A DNA stretch of 64,000 nucleotides from DASZWJ01 sp963813895 (GTDB lineage: Bacteria; Pseudomonadota; Gammaproteobacteria; JAURND01). Where the stretch lies: positions 124,001-188,000 of the forward strand of contig CAWFAS010000001.1 of assembly GCA_963813895.1 (NCBI GenBank), given 5' to 3'. Shown here one piece after another: positions 18,084 through 27,180 of the stretch. The stretch's first letter is position 1. Every line of letters begins with the position of its first letter. Below the pieces are notes generated by a model. That model did not search any database and was not told where the DNA came from. It saw only the letters and a list, made by a program, of their open reading frames with translations. A program made the translations under genes and the position numbers.

Positions 18084-19631
18084 GTGGAAACAATACGTTT
18101 AGCAGGATATGCATACTTAATTAAGCAATTCTGGTTAAACGTGCCCCCTAATTGGCATACATCATCAGTCAGCCAAACTGGAACATTACGTTCAACCATT
18201 CAAGATGGCAAAGTAGAATCCGTTTATCCTCTATCTTATTGGCCTGGAGAAACAACGGGGGATCACTTAGAATTCGCCCTGAAATACGACGGCATCAACT
18301 TAACTATTCTAGCCGCCCTTTTCGATACAGTTGCGGCAGATGAGATAATAGCCTGGATCCATTTGACACCCACTGGCAAATATGTCCGCAAAATTTGGTT
18401 CCTGTATGAGTTTCTAACTGGGCGAGAACTCCCGCTGCTAGATCTAACCAAAGGAAACTATGTTCAGCTGTTAAATCCACAACACTATTACACCACAATG
18501 CCCGGCCGAAGGGTGCAGCGCCAACGTATTATTGACAATTTACTGGGTGGGCCATCCTTTTGTCCCATCATTCGACGTACTGACAAACTTGCTATGATGG
18601 AAGAGATTGACCTGCGCCAGGAATGCGAAGAGGTTATTACAGCCTATCCCCCAGAGCACCTCAGGAGAGCATTAACTTACCTATATAACAAAGAAACTAA
18701 ATCCTCTTTTGAAATCGAACACATCAAGCCGAGCCCCTCACGCACAGAAAAATTCATCGACTTACTTGAAATGGCCGAACATAAAGATTTTTGCGAAAAA
18801 GCGCTTTTAATTGAGGTACAGAATCGCATTGTGGATCCACGCTTTCAGGATAGAGATTATCGAACGAACCAGAACTACATTGGACAATGCATTTCTTATC
18901 AGAAAGAAATAATTCATTATGTTTGTCCCAAACCTGATGATCTTCCCCACCTGATGGATGGCCTATTGCGCGCCCACCAAATTATGAAGGAAGGCAAGAT
19001 CCCCGCTATAATCCACGCAGCTGCAATTTCCTATGGCTTTGTTTTTATGCATCCCTTCGAGGATGGCAACGGTCGTATTCATCGTTTCCTGATCCACAAT
19101 ATCCTATTTCTATGTGGCGCTGTTCCAAAAGGCCTCATGTTTCCCATCTCCGCCGCCATACTAAAGCACCCGGCACTTTATGATTATTCTCTGGAAACGT
19201 TTTCAAAGCCGCTCATGCAACTCATTAAATATGATTTGGATGATAGGGGTGAAATGAATGTGCACGAAGAGACCAGCCTGTGGTATCGCTATATAGACAT
19301 GACCACTCAAGCAGAGGTGTTGTATGACTTCGTAAAACTCACCATTGAACAGGAATTAGTGGAAGAGCTTAATTTTCTAGTGAGTTACGACAAGACCAAA
19401 CAAGCCATTCAAGAGATTGTGGATATGCCCGACCGCTTGATTGATCTCTTCATCCATACTTGTCTGCAAAATAATGGTCGTCTTTCTGCAAGAAAACGAG
19501 AGTCTTATTTTAAATTCTTGACCGATGATGAACTGCGCCGCCTAGAAAACGTTATCAAGATAGGATATGGAGATCAAGAAACCGTTGCCAACGATAAACG
19601 CTCCGATGATATCCGGGGGAAGGGACTGTAA
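18084..19631 (+). CDS. Fic-domain protein (putative AMP-transferase)
   Basis: About 515 residues. The Fic active-site motif HPFEDGNGRIHR is complete at residues 328-339 of the longer frame (catalytic His, flap and anion-binding Asn/Gly/Arg). Upstream, SSFEIE (212-217) fits the S-x-x-x-E inhibitory helix, so the enzyme is probably auto-inhibited. Fic enzymes usually transfer AMP to Ser/Thr/Tyr of targets, and in intracellular bacteria several are secreted effectors. Start: GAGG at 18071 suits the GTG at 18084 better than the TTG at 18069. The amino half (residues 1-190) is a Fic-associated region without known motifs. Confidence 0.85.
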   Translation: METIRLAGYAYLIKQFWLNVPPNWHTSSVSQTGTLRSTIQDGKVESVYPLSYWPGETTGDHLEFALKYDGINLTILAALFDTVAADEIIAWIHLTPTGKYVRKIWFLYEFLTGRELPLLDLTKGNYVQLLNPQHYYTTMPGRRVQRQRIIDNLLGGPSFCPIIRRTDKLAMMEEIDLRQECEEVITAYPPEHLRRALTYLYNKETKSSFEIEHIKPSPSRTEKFIDLLEMAEHKDFCEKALLIEVQNRIVDPRFQDRDYRTNQNYIGQCISYQKEIIHYVCPKPDDLPHLMDGLLRAHQIMKEGKIPAIIHAAAISYGFVFMHPFEDGNGRIHRFLIHNILFLCGAVPKGLMFPISAAILKHPALYDYSLETFSKPLMQLIKYDLDDRGEMNVHEETSLWYRYIDMTTQAEVLYDFVKLTIEQELVEELNFLVSYDKTKQAIQEIVDMPDRLIDLFIHTCLQNNGRLSARKRESYFKFLTDDELRRLENVIKIGYGDQETVANDKRSDDIRGKGL

Positions 19632-19663
19632 GGTGCGGACTTTTAGTTTTCTGCCCAACAGTT

Positions 19664-19687
19664 CCTTCCCCCGCTTGCGGGGGAAGG
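19664..19687. repeat. REP-like palindrome after fic
   Basis: CCTTCCCCCGC and GCGGGGGAAGG form an 11-bp perfect stem with a TT loop, followed by a TTAGGATGGGGG tail. No T-run follows, so it is not a typical terminator. Related C/G-rich palindromes lie at 61761-61915. Confidence 0.6.
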
Positions 19688-19842
19688 TTAGGATGGGGGC
19701 GGTCTCTATTGGCTTCCCAGTTACGATGCTCAATAATTACTTTATTTTAACAATTACGCTTTATTTACGACAAAGATCCATCAACTCCATCAAATTACGG
19801 CCTGCCGCTGTATTATGCAACAACGCCCTAAAAATCATTTAT

Positions 19843-22800
19843 TTACAGATTCTCAAATTTTTTGGCCGACCCATCCAAGCTTGCAACGGGATCTAAATTA
19901 ATTGAACTGCTAGATTGATTGTCAGAAACTGAGCTCGGTAGAAAAGTAATCGTAGTTTTATCTTTAAAACTAAAAGTTCCAGCTATGTTTTCTTTTGTTG
20001 ATCCTAATTTAGATTCTAATACCATCGTATTGGTTTGTTCTGATACGCTATTTGAGTTCTCATTTTTGGCAGCTCGTTCATTGAGTAGCGCAGCAATGTC
20101 ATCATGACCATTTTCTTGTGCTAAAGCTAAAGGTAATGGACGGTTCTTGTAAAATTTGCCGCTAATGTTCGCACCAGAGTCTAAAGCCAGTTCTACGATG
20201 CCTTTATAACCACAGCTAGCAGCTAAGCTCAACGTAGTTTGATTTTCATTATTAATAATCGTATTTGGCGGCATTATTTTTAATAGCAATTTAACTGTAT
20301 CTTCCCGCTCCCAACTAACGGCTGTTTCAGCAAATTCTTTTTTCATATCCTCAAATAAGTCTTTACTAATTTTATTTTGGCTGGACAGTGTATATATAAT
20401 ATATAACATTATTTTAGCGGTTTCCTGATCATCCATAGTCATAGATAAACGGAATAATTCTGTGATAATTTTCGATTTACCTAAATCAAAAATAGATTGG
20501 AATTTAGAGGAAATATTTACAAAATCGAGTTTATCATAATTCTGCAGCTCTGCTCTTAATAACTGCAAGACAATATGGTCATGATTATTTCCAAGTGCAC
20601 GCATAAAGGGGGATAGATTTTCGCTATCCAACACGTCAATAGTAGCACCTTCATTTAAAGCCCATTTTACTATATCTTCATGCCCGCATTCAGCAGCCAA
20701 GCCCAAAACAGTCTGATTTTTTTTATTGATGCCTATATCTAAGGATATGCCTATTTCCTTATATAATAAGTCAACGACTTCCACTTTGCCGCCTTTAACG
20801 ACCTCTTCAGCAAGAATGAATTTTATATTACGATCATCCAATTCATTAAGCTCGCCGTTTTCAAGAGATGCTTTCATCGTAGTTAGTATTTTATTGACAG
20901 CACATGGATCATTCGCTGCTAAATGAAATATTTGTTTAATAATACCAGCATTTTTTTCAGGCGCTGCAAGCGCCAAGTTAAATACAATCGATAATCTCTG
21001 CGGATGGATGTATGGTTCTTTAACCAACAAACCCGTGGCACGAATCTGCGGCAAAAGATCTTTAGAAATTGGAGAAATAGGTTCTCCGGCAGATTGTTTT
21101 AAGGTATCTGCTAAATTTATTTTTCCTATGCTGACGCCGGCAGCTATTAAACAGTTAATAATTGGTTGATCACAACGCTTAATGGCAGCCTCTAAGGCGC
21201 GCGTGTCAGCTTTTGCTGTCCCTGAAAGATTAAGTAAAAAATTGACCAAATCTTCTCGGCCTGTTTGCACGGCATAAAATAATGCGGTGTTCTCATTTTT
21301 GTCCTTTGCTGGTAATAAAAATTGATTCCATAGGGGGCTGCAATCAAGCAACACCCTAACAATCTCTAAATCACCTTTAATCACTGCGTGCATTAAGGCG
21401 GTTTTGCCCTCCATATCTCGGGCTAACAAATCCGTCGTTTCATTTTCCTCTAATAACTTCTCAACAGCAGCGACAGAGTTATTTTTTACCGTTTCTATCA
21501 ATAGCTGATTTTTATCCAGCAGGAGGGGCTTTGGTTTAAACTTAGCGTCAGAGATTTTTTCATCCTGTGGTTTTTTTCCAGGCGACAGTAAGCCTATAAT
21601 TTCTGAATTGCCAGACTCCTGTGCAAAATATAATGCTGAATGGCTCTCTTTATCTTGCAAGTTTATTGTTGCTCCCTTATTAATCAACTCCGATACTATA
21701 GCTGTTTGATTATTTTTTACCGCCAACATTAGCGCGGTTGTTCCATCCTCTGCTTGATAGTCTAAATTAGCTCCATGTTTAATTAGTAAATTGACTTTTT
21801 CTAAATTATTTTTCCTAACATCCATAGCAGCATACATTAGCGCCGTCCATCCTCTTTCATCTGATAAGTTTACATCCAATTTGTGATCAAGAAGGAAGGT
21901 TACAATATTGGTGCTACTATACAAAATAGCATCCATTACTGGTGTTTTACCCGTACCTTTGTATTGATGTTTTTTATCGAGATCGGTTTTAGGAAATAGC
22001 TTATTTAAATAATTTTCGTTATTGTTTTGAATAGCGTACGAAAATGCGCCTATGCGATCTTTATTAAAAATAGCAATATCCGCTTTTTTTTCTAACAGTA
22101 GGTCCATTACCTGCTCGTGATCCCACATACTTGCCCCCATCAATGCAGTATTACCACTCATATTTTCTGGGTGATTAATAAATTCGGGTGGTAAATTTTT
22201 TGATTCTTGTAAGAACTTACAAATAAATGGGGCCGACCCGTCCATTCCTCCACTGAGGAGGGTCGCCATCCCCCCCTTTTGCAGGTATAACATGGGTGTA
22301 TTTTCTAAGCTTCCTAAATAGTGGCCAAAAGGGGCCGGGCTTGTTGCTAGTGGTTGAAAACTCTGGTCTGCAAATTTTAACTGGCCAATCCAGCAGCGGA
22401 TATTATTCCCTAAAATTCTCAATATTTCATCGGCTAATTTTTCGATACTTGAGAAGGATTTTTCCTGATGGCATATTTCAATATTATTCTCCCCATCACA
22501 ATCAAACTCATCATAATTAGGATCATGGAAAAACCATAAATTTTTATCTTTGTCGAAACGCAATGAGCACGCATGCTTATTAGACAATAATATACATATA
22601 TTGTTGCTTGATAAATTATCTTTTATGGCTTCATCTTGTAGATTGTCAATGAGTGATTCTTTACTAAAGTATCCTGCTATCCCATGTAACGTTTCAATAG
22701 TTACGATACCCTTTTGAATTATATTTTTCCGAGTTTTTAATTTTTTATCTTTAAGATCAAGAGAATCGGCATTCTGCTTGGAATCTGGTTGTGTAGGCGT

Positions 22801-23274
22801 AGCAACCTTAGGTAATAAACCAGAAAAACGCTCCTGCATTGTGTATTGATTTGAATATTCAAGTAAAGGATGACCCTCTACTGCTTGCATTTGGTAATAT
22901 ACTATATCATTAATAGCCGAATCAAAGATTTGCCGTAACGATTTCGGGCTTTTTGAATTTTCAAATAATATTAAATTTTCTAAGGAGTTTTTTTGGACAT
23001 CCGACTGAGAAATCCAAAATAATGTCTCATCCCACCATTCAGGAAGATTTATCTTTATATTTTCAGGTAGATGCACGAAGGCATGGATATTAGAAAATCC
23101 AAAGCAGAGCCCTTCAGTTTTTTTTATAAAGTTTTTCAACTTTAGTATTTCAGGATATTGCGAGTCTGAAGGATCGATTTCTCCTAAAAGGGTTTCTAGA
23201 TAAAGGACAAATTGATCAATTATCTTCGTCTGACTTTTATTATACTTTTCGCTACTCACAACTTTATTTCCCAT
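19843..23274 (-). CDS. Ankyrin-repeat protein with papain-like N-terminal domain
   Basis: 1143 residues. The amino-terminal 300 residues carry a possible papain-like triad: Cys57 in GLCFGFSNIH, His234 in SNKHACSLRF and Asp251 in FFHDPNYDEF, the spacing and context of C58/YopT-like effector domains. From about residue 370 onward there are 12 or more ankyrin units (GNTALMGASMWDHEQVMDLL, GWTALMYAAM, GTTALMLAVKNNQTAIVSEL). No signal peptide is seen, as expected for a type IV (Dot/Icm-like) substrate. The tail is Ser/Thr-rich. A host-directed cysteine protease with ankyrin targeting is the best reading; secretion is inferred, not shown. Confidence 0.75.
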   Translation of the reverse strand: MGNKVVSSEKYNKSQTKIIDQFVLYLETLLGEIDPSDSQYPEILKLKNFIKKTEGLCFGFSNIHAFVHLPENIKINLPEWWDETLFWISQSDVQKNSLENLILFENSKSPKSLRQIFDSAINDIVYYQMQAVEGHPLLEYSNQYTMQERFSGLLPKVATPTQPDSKQNADSLDLKDKKLKTRKNIIQKGIVTIETLHGIAGYFSKESLIDNLQDEAIKDNLSSNNICILLSNKHACSLRFDKDKNLWFFHDPNYDEFDCDGENNIEICHQEKSFSSIEKLADEILRILGNNIRCWIGQLKFADQSFQPLATSPAPFGHYLGSLENTPMLYLQKGGMATLLSGGMDGSAPFICKFLQESKNLPPEFINHPENMSGNTALMGASMWDHEQVMDLLLEKKADIAIFNKDRIGAFSYAIQNNNENYLNKLFPKTDLDKKHQYKGTGKTPVMDAILYSSTNIVTFLLDHKLDVNLSDERGWTALMYAAMDVRKNNLEKVNLLIKHGANLDYQAEDGTTALMLAVKNNQTAIVSELINKGATINLQDKESHSALYFAQESGNSEIIGLLSPGKKPQDEKISDAKFKPKPLLLDKNQLLIETVKNNSVAAVEKLLEENETTDLLARDMEGKTALMHAVIKGDLEIVRVLLDCSPLWNQFLLPAKDKNENTALFYAVQTGREDLVNFLLNLSGTAKADTRALEAAIKRCDQPIINCLIAAGVSIGKINLADTLKQSAGEPISPISKDLLPQIRATGLLVKEPYIHPQRLSIVFNLALAAPEKNAGIIKQIFHLAANDPCAVNKILTTMKASLENGELNELDDRNIKFILAEEVVKGGKVEVVDLLYKEIGISLDIGINKKNQTVLGLAAECGHEDIVKWALNEGATIDVLDSENLSPFMRALGNNHDHIVLQLLRAELQNYDKLDFVNISSKFQSIFDLGKSKIITELFRLSMTMDDQETAKIMLYIIYTLSSQNKISKDLFEDMKKEFAETAVSWEREDTVKLLLKIMPPNTIINNENQTTLSLAASCGYKGIVELALDSGANISGKFYKNRPLPLALAQENGHDDIAALLNERAAKNENSNSVSEQTNTMVLESKLGSTKENIAGTFSFKDKTTITFLPSSVSDNQSSSSINLDPVASLDGSAKKFENL

Positions 23275-23539
23275 ATTGGACTAAAAACTAAAAACATATA
23301 ATAATTATATATTGTATAAATTAAGGTTTTATTAATGAAACATACTAACTCATAATTGCGATCATATTTTTAAAGCTATCCATACGCACGCTTTTAAATT
23401 AGCCTCACCTTTCGATAAGATCTTTTTGCGTCAAATCCATTCGGTGCATTGAATACCATGAAGAATCCTTATACTATTTCAAATGGTTATTTCCTGAGGT
23501 TAGTCACAGACCTCTTAACACTAAGCCATAAGGACATCT

Positions 23540-24266
23540 ATGCAAAAAATTACCCCACATTTATGGTTTGACAAAGAAGCTAAGGAAGCAATCAAGTTTT
23601 ATACCGCTATTTTTCCGAACTCCAGGATCACGGACCTAACTACTATCTATGAGGTTCCAACCCCGACTAAAGACTGCGATATAATTTCTTTTGAACTCTC
23701 TGGCCAACCCTTTATGGCTATTAATGCTGGACCCTTATTCAAGCTCAATCCTTCCCTATCGTTTATTGTAAATTTTGATCCATCAGCAGATAAAAATGCG
23801 ATAAAAAATCTTAATAAGTTATGGGAAAATCTTGCAGAAGAAGGTAGCGCATTGATGCCATTGGATAAATACCCCTTCAGTGAACGTTATGGCTGGATAC
23901 AGGATAAATATGGAGTTTCTTGGCAACTGATTCTTTCGGAACAAGGCGAGATGAGACCTACCATTACTCCTTCATTGATGTTTACGGGCGCTGTTGCTGG
24001 TCGCGCGGAAGAAGCAATTAATACCCTGCGAGACACAAGATGAAATAGATTATTTCTGGACAAAACTTTCTGCTGATCCCAATGCGGAACAATGCGGATG
24101 GCTTAAAGATAAATTTGGTGTTTCCTGGCAAGTCTGGCCGTGTGTGTTAGGCGAAATGATGACAAGAGGTACAACTGAACAAGTTGCCCGCGTCACCAAA
24201 ACATTTCTCAACATGAAAAAATTTGACATTGCAATTTTGCAGCAGGCATTCGGGCAAGATAAATAA
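23540..24266 (+). pseudogene. Broken PhnB-like two-domain VOC protein
   Basis: The first frame (23540-24043) begins with a complete PhnB-type domain (ITPHLWFDKEAKEAIKFYTA … ERYGWIQDKYGVSWQL). A second domain starts at SLMFTGAVAGRAEEAIN, then shifts frame at about 24025. The other frame resumes as CETQDEIDYFWTKL … EQCGWLKDKFGVSWQV to TAA at 24264-24266. About 60 residues of the second domain are missing at the junction. A strong ribosome site (AAGGA) precedes the start. Family members are about 300 residues with two such domains. Confidence 0.75.
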
Positions 24267-24343
24267 CGGGGATTTAATATCAAATAGTTAGCATATAAGC
24301 TTTCCGCCATTTAATCTGCTGGGCCCGTATTTGAGCCGTGGAT

Positions 24344-24382
24344 GGCCCACCAGCTAAATTATTATTTAGCTGGTGGCCTTTT
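24344..24382 (+). terminator. Rho-independent terminator
   Basis: CACCAGCTAAAT and ATTTAGCTGGTG form a perfect 12-bp stem with a TATT loop, followed by CC and TTTT. It lies 80 bp after the PhnB-like pseudogene and ends transcription on the plus strand. The opposite orientation also has weak potential for the gene at 24483-24788. Confidence 0.7.
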
Positions 24383-24482
24383 ATTCGGGGAAGAGCCATG
24401 ATGGATCAAATGTAAGTTAGTTATTTTATGGGCTATAAATTCCAGATATGCTCGGTTATTTAAAGCCCTGCTTTAGTATGAG

Positions 24483-24788
24483 TTACTCGTGATAATATGG
24501 ATAGGAATTTTTATGATAGTACTCATGGTAATTCATATGGTTATAGCCATGATATTCCTGATAATTCATATGGTTGTAGCCATGATATTCCGGATAATTC
24601 GTATGGTTGTAGCTATGGTATTCCGGATAACCTGTATGATGGTAACCGTAATAAGGGTTTCCGCCATTATAATGCTCGGGATGGTTAGGATAATAATAAA
24701 TTTGCGCTTGAGCAGCTAGTGGGACTATGGTGACTATCCCGGCAGCTAAAACGACCATTTTAAATAAGTCGGATGTTTTCTTTGCCAT
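24483..24788 (-). CDS. Secreted His/Tyr/Asn-rich repeat protein
   Basis: 101 residues. Lys-containing start, a hydrophobic stretch (MVVLAAGIVTIVPLAAQA) and a likely signal-peptidase cut after Ala28. The mature part is almost only Tyr, His, Asn, Pro, Glu and Gly and contains four 11-residue units of the type GYNHMNYQEYH (residues 48-91). The DNA repeat is 33 bp with little divergence. Such His-rich tracts can bind Ni, Zn or Cu, but no function is known. A ribosome site (AGGAGAAAG) precedes the ATG. The hydrophobic frame on the opposite strand is a shadow of the repeats. Confidence 0.7.
   Translation of the reverse strand: MAKKTSDLFKMVVLAAGIVTIVPLAAQAQIYYYPNHPEHYNGGNPYYGYHHTGYPEYHSYNHTNYPEYHGYNHMNYQEYHGYNHMNYHEYYHKNSYPYYHE
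24516..24647. repeat. 33-bp tandem repeat (4 units) in coding sequence
   Basis: Units of 33 bp, for example TCATATGGTTATAGCCATGA at the head of one copy, each encode 11 residues of the His/Tyr-rich protein. The units are more alike at the 3' end of the gene. Copy number could vary by slippage. Confidence 0.7.
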
Positions 24789-24868
24789 GATGCTTTCTCC
24801 TACATAAATAGGTGTATTTAAGTAATTATAGCTAATAAATTCCGTGTTGTTTTAAAAGAATTTTCCAT

Positions 24869-25159
24869 TTAGGATACTATAGTACTAACCTGGGGAGACG
24901 AGGAAGGTGGTAATTGACTGCTTACTTGGCTGTCTGAACTATCCGGCGTGGATGATGGATTAGTAGATTGTAGTAATTCGCTCATACTGCTGGCTAAGCT
25001 CTGTACGACTGTTGAATTTTTTGATTCCTCCTGTTTATTTTCGGGTTGAAGGAAAAAGGAGGAAATGGATTTATTTTTCTTTGCCTCAACATCCCGTAAA
25101 AATTCGCGCCCGACTTTTATAAATATTAAGAGAACTTCTAGCGCATGAGTAAAGAATCC
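24869..25159 (-). pseudogene. Ser/Pro-rich C-terminal remnant
   Basis: A start-less frame of about 97 codons closes with TAA at 24869-24871. It begins with a helical stretch (ALEVLLIFIKVGREFLRDVE) and passes into a disordered Ser/Gln/Pro tail (TNPSSTPDSSDSQVSSQLPP). Similar tails occur in the proteins at 27900-29336 and 58945-60066. Probably the 3' stub of an effector-like gene. Confidence 0.4.
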
Positions 25160-25495
25160 TTAATATTTTCTTAATACAAGTAAAACATGGTTAAAATTAA
25201 GTATGGATGAGGTTTAATTATATTCTTTTGACGCAGCTATCATTCGACATGATAAATCAAACTTATTTGATTCAATTTTGGAAAAAAACTATGAATTAAT
25301 AAAAGATTTTTTATTAAATTTTTCTTCGTGGGGGGGGGTTGAACAAACTGTTACAACTTAATATTGCAATACTAACCGCTTAAACATCATCAAGCGATTA
25401 TAAGGCTTGCGCCCTGCTTCACTTTTTCGAGCCTTCTCAAATGCACAATTAATTAATGGTAAAAAAATCGTAATTATTCAGCACATTCGAGAATT
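25160..25495. other. Gene-free AT-rich stretch with G9 tract
   Basis: No coding frame or RNA gene is recognised. A run of nine G lies at 25330-25338. The right end adjoins an inverted-repeat element. Confidence 0.5.
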
Positions 25496-25657
25496 GTCAT
25501 TCCCGCTTTACAGAACTATCCAAGAATGATGGACTTTCAAGCGGGAACCTATTGCCTACCTTTCCATTAAAACTGCCAGGTGCAGTTAATAATTGGGTTA
25601 TAGGTTCCCGCCTGAAAGATCAACTCGTTCGCTTCAAATTGTGCCAGCGGGAATGAC
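25496..25657. repeat. Inverted-repeat element, related in style to element B
   Basis: Bounded by GTCATTCCCGC and GCGGGAATGAC. Inside, an inverted GCGGGAACCTAT / ATAGGTTCCCGC pair surrounds about 60 bp. It shares the layout, and the phrase CTACCTTTCCA, with element B but has its own ends. No coding capacity. Confidence 0.6.
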
Positions 25658-25917
25658 ATTTCCCTGAATTTGGTGAATAGTTACAAAAAATCTTCCATTC
25701 CACAACATCATTAATCCGAACCAGCGGATCACTTCCTCGAGATAGCTGTTTATTGGTAGCTTTACCTCTTCCCGAGCCGTTTTTCTTTCCTCCAATCATG
25801 ATGCTATTAACGGTGGCCCAATTCTAAAGTTCTCATAACTTGAGAGCAGACATGAAGCAAAATCCAAAAAGCTCCAGCATCAACAGCGGCTCAATTCCAG
25901 AGTAGCCAATCTAGGGG

Positions 25918-26418
25918 TCAAATACTCTCATGAGCTATTTTTGCCACCTCCTTGACTAAAGAATCCGCCAAATAGTACCCTGATTCTTTAAGTTGCTTGA
26001 TAATGGGTAAGACTTCAGTGATGATTCTTTTTTGCTTGGCGAGTAATAATACACCTGCAGTTCCTATCACCTTTACATTGAGTTGAATAGCAGTATTGCG
26101 GGCCAACCTCTCATCAACTAATAATCCTGCAGGTAACTCTAAAGCCAGTACAATAGCCGCAGATTCCCCTTTGCCTAATAAAGCAGTTAATTGGGTGAAT
26201 TGATCGGTGATAGGATCAGCGTGCACTTCAATTTTTTTGTTTTGTACAGCAACCTGTATAGCCTGAGCACCAGGACGCAATTTATCTTGCATACACTCAT
26301 TAGCTACAGATTCTGGAATAATAATAGAACCCAGTGTTTTATTGAAAATGGCTAAAAGGTTTAAACGACCAAAAGCAATCAACGGGCTGGCATCTGCCAC
26401 AATAAATGAGCTATTCAA
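25918..26418 (-). CDS. PIN-like (DUF3368) toxin candidate
   Basis: 166 residues of DUF3368 type: VADASPLIAFGRL near the start (acidic residue of the PIN pocket), GKGESAAIVLAL in the middle and LLVDERLARNTA supplying further acidic residues. PIN proteins are Mg-dependent RNases. The gene overlaps the antitoxin gene upstream by 8 bases, the standard toxin-antitoxin layout. Substrate is not predictable. Confidence 0.75.
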   Translation of the reverse strand: MNSSFIVADASPLIAFGRLNLLAIFNKTLGSIIIPESVANECMQDKLRPGAQAIQVAVQNKKIEVHADPITDQFTQLTALLGKGESAAIVLALELPAGLLVDERLARNTAIQLNVKVIGTAGVLLLAKQKRIITEVLPIIKQLKESGYYLADSLVKEVAKIAHESI

Positions 26419-26734
26419 AATCTTTTAATTCCCGATGCAATTCTGCAACCGTATAACTCACTACAGGAATTCCGAGACTTCCAAGCTTTTCTATGAAGGC
26501 TTCCATAGAAACGCCAGCTAATTTCACAGCCTTTTCTAAAGTAATCGTGCTTTCCTGATACAGCTTGATAGCCAATGCTACTCGCAATCCTAATTCTAAA
26601 AGATCTTCGCTGAAGGGCACCGCCAGAAAAACTGGTCTGCCATGTTTAGTAATAAGCGAAAGCTTTCCTGCTTCGGCATCATGAATTAATTGTCCGGTAT
26701 GTTCACGTAAATCTCTCACGGTAAAGGTATCCAT
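26411..26734 (-). CDS. Antitoxin: Phd/YefM head fused to UPF0175 tail
   Basis: 107 residues. Residues 1-45 look like a Phd/YefM DNA-binding head (TVRDLREHTGQLIHDAEAGK, ITKHGRPVFLAVP). Residues 50-107 match UPF0175, the usual partner of DUF3368 (LGLRVALAIKLYQESTITLE, AVKLAGVSMEAFI). This composite is unusual but makes sense as an antitoxin with its own operator-binding module. It precedes and overlaps the PIN gene. Confidence 0.7.
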   Translation of the reverse strand: MDTFTVRDLREHTGQLIHDAEAGKLSLITKHGRPVFLAVPFSEDLLELGLRVALAIKLYQESTITLEKAVKLAGVSMEAFIEKLGSLGIPVVSYTVAELHRELKDFE

Positions 26735-26793
26735 GCAGTTTCCTCATTTAAATTTGATCCATCAAATGATAGCACTTTTTTTTCGATCTATCT

Positions 26794-26827
26794 AGAAAGA
26801 ATGCCCCGACAGAAAGAATGCCCCGAC
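26794..26827. repeat. 17-bp direct duplication at IS5 fragment start
   Basis: AGAAAGAATGCCCCGAC occurs twice in tandem, the second copy containing the ATG used by the transposase fragment. It is a local slippage duplication. Confidence 0.7.
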
Positions 26828-27087
26828 TTATGCTCACAGATGAGCACTGGTCAAAGCTACGGAATATCATGCGCGAACACGGGATTTATGACCAGCCCAA
26901 CTTACGAAAAACAGTTGAAGGGATTTTGTACCGTATGCGAACAGGATTGCCTTGGCGTGACCTGCCATCTTTTTTATGCAGTCTAGTCAAAATTCTAGTT
27001 TGGAATTTGGTAGACTTTTCAATCAACCAAAGACTGACTTTCAAAAACCAGATCCTCTTCAAAACTTTAATCTGGTTAGTGATCTAG
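26818..27087 (+). pseudogene. IS5-family transposase, N-terminal fragment
   Basis: The first 52 residues match the DUF4096 head of IS5/IS1031-type transposases (LTDEHWSKLRNIMREHGIYD, RTGLPWRDLP). After that the frame continues as unrelated sequence to 27087, and the catalytic DDE domain is missing. No intact copy is present in this window. Confidence 0.75.
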
Positions 27088-27092
27088 TAGGC

Positions 27093-27150
27093 GGGGTAAA
27101 CGGGGGTATCGAACAAACCATGAATTAATTGTCCGGCATGGGCTTTCAAT
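27093..27150 (-). pseudogene. Phd-type antitoxin fragment
   Basis: On the minus strand ILKAHAGQLIHGLF echoes the Phd head of the antitoxin at 26411-26734 (LREHTGQLIHDAE). The DNA shares CATGAATTAATTGTCCGG exactly. A short duplicated scrap, ending where element C sequence begins. Confidence 0.4.
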
Positions 27151-27154
27151 ATTC

Positions 27155-27180
27155 TATACCCGATACACTTAGGATTTCGG
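27155..27180. repeat. Element C terminal sequence, solo copy
   Basis: TATACCCGATACACTTAGG… as in the full elements at 35707 and 55502. The stop codon of the neighbouring M29-like fragment lies inside it. Confidence 0.65.

Noticed and set aside
24516..24647. CRISPR-like array
   Set aside because: The 33-bp units are contiguous without spacers and are translated as protein repeats.
24489..24719. Very hydrophobic plus-strand frame (MIIWIGIFMIVLMVIHMV…)
   Set aside because: It is the shadow of the His/Tyr codon repeats on the opposite strand, which has the signal peptide and ribosome site.
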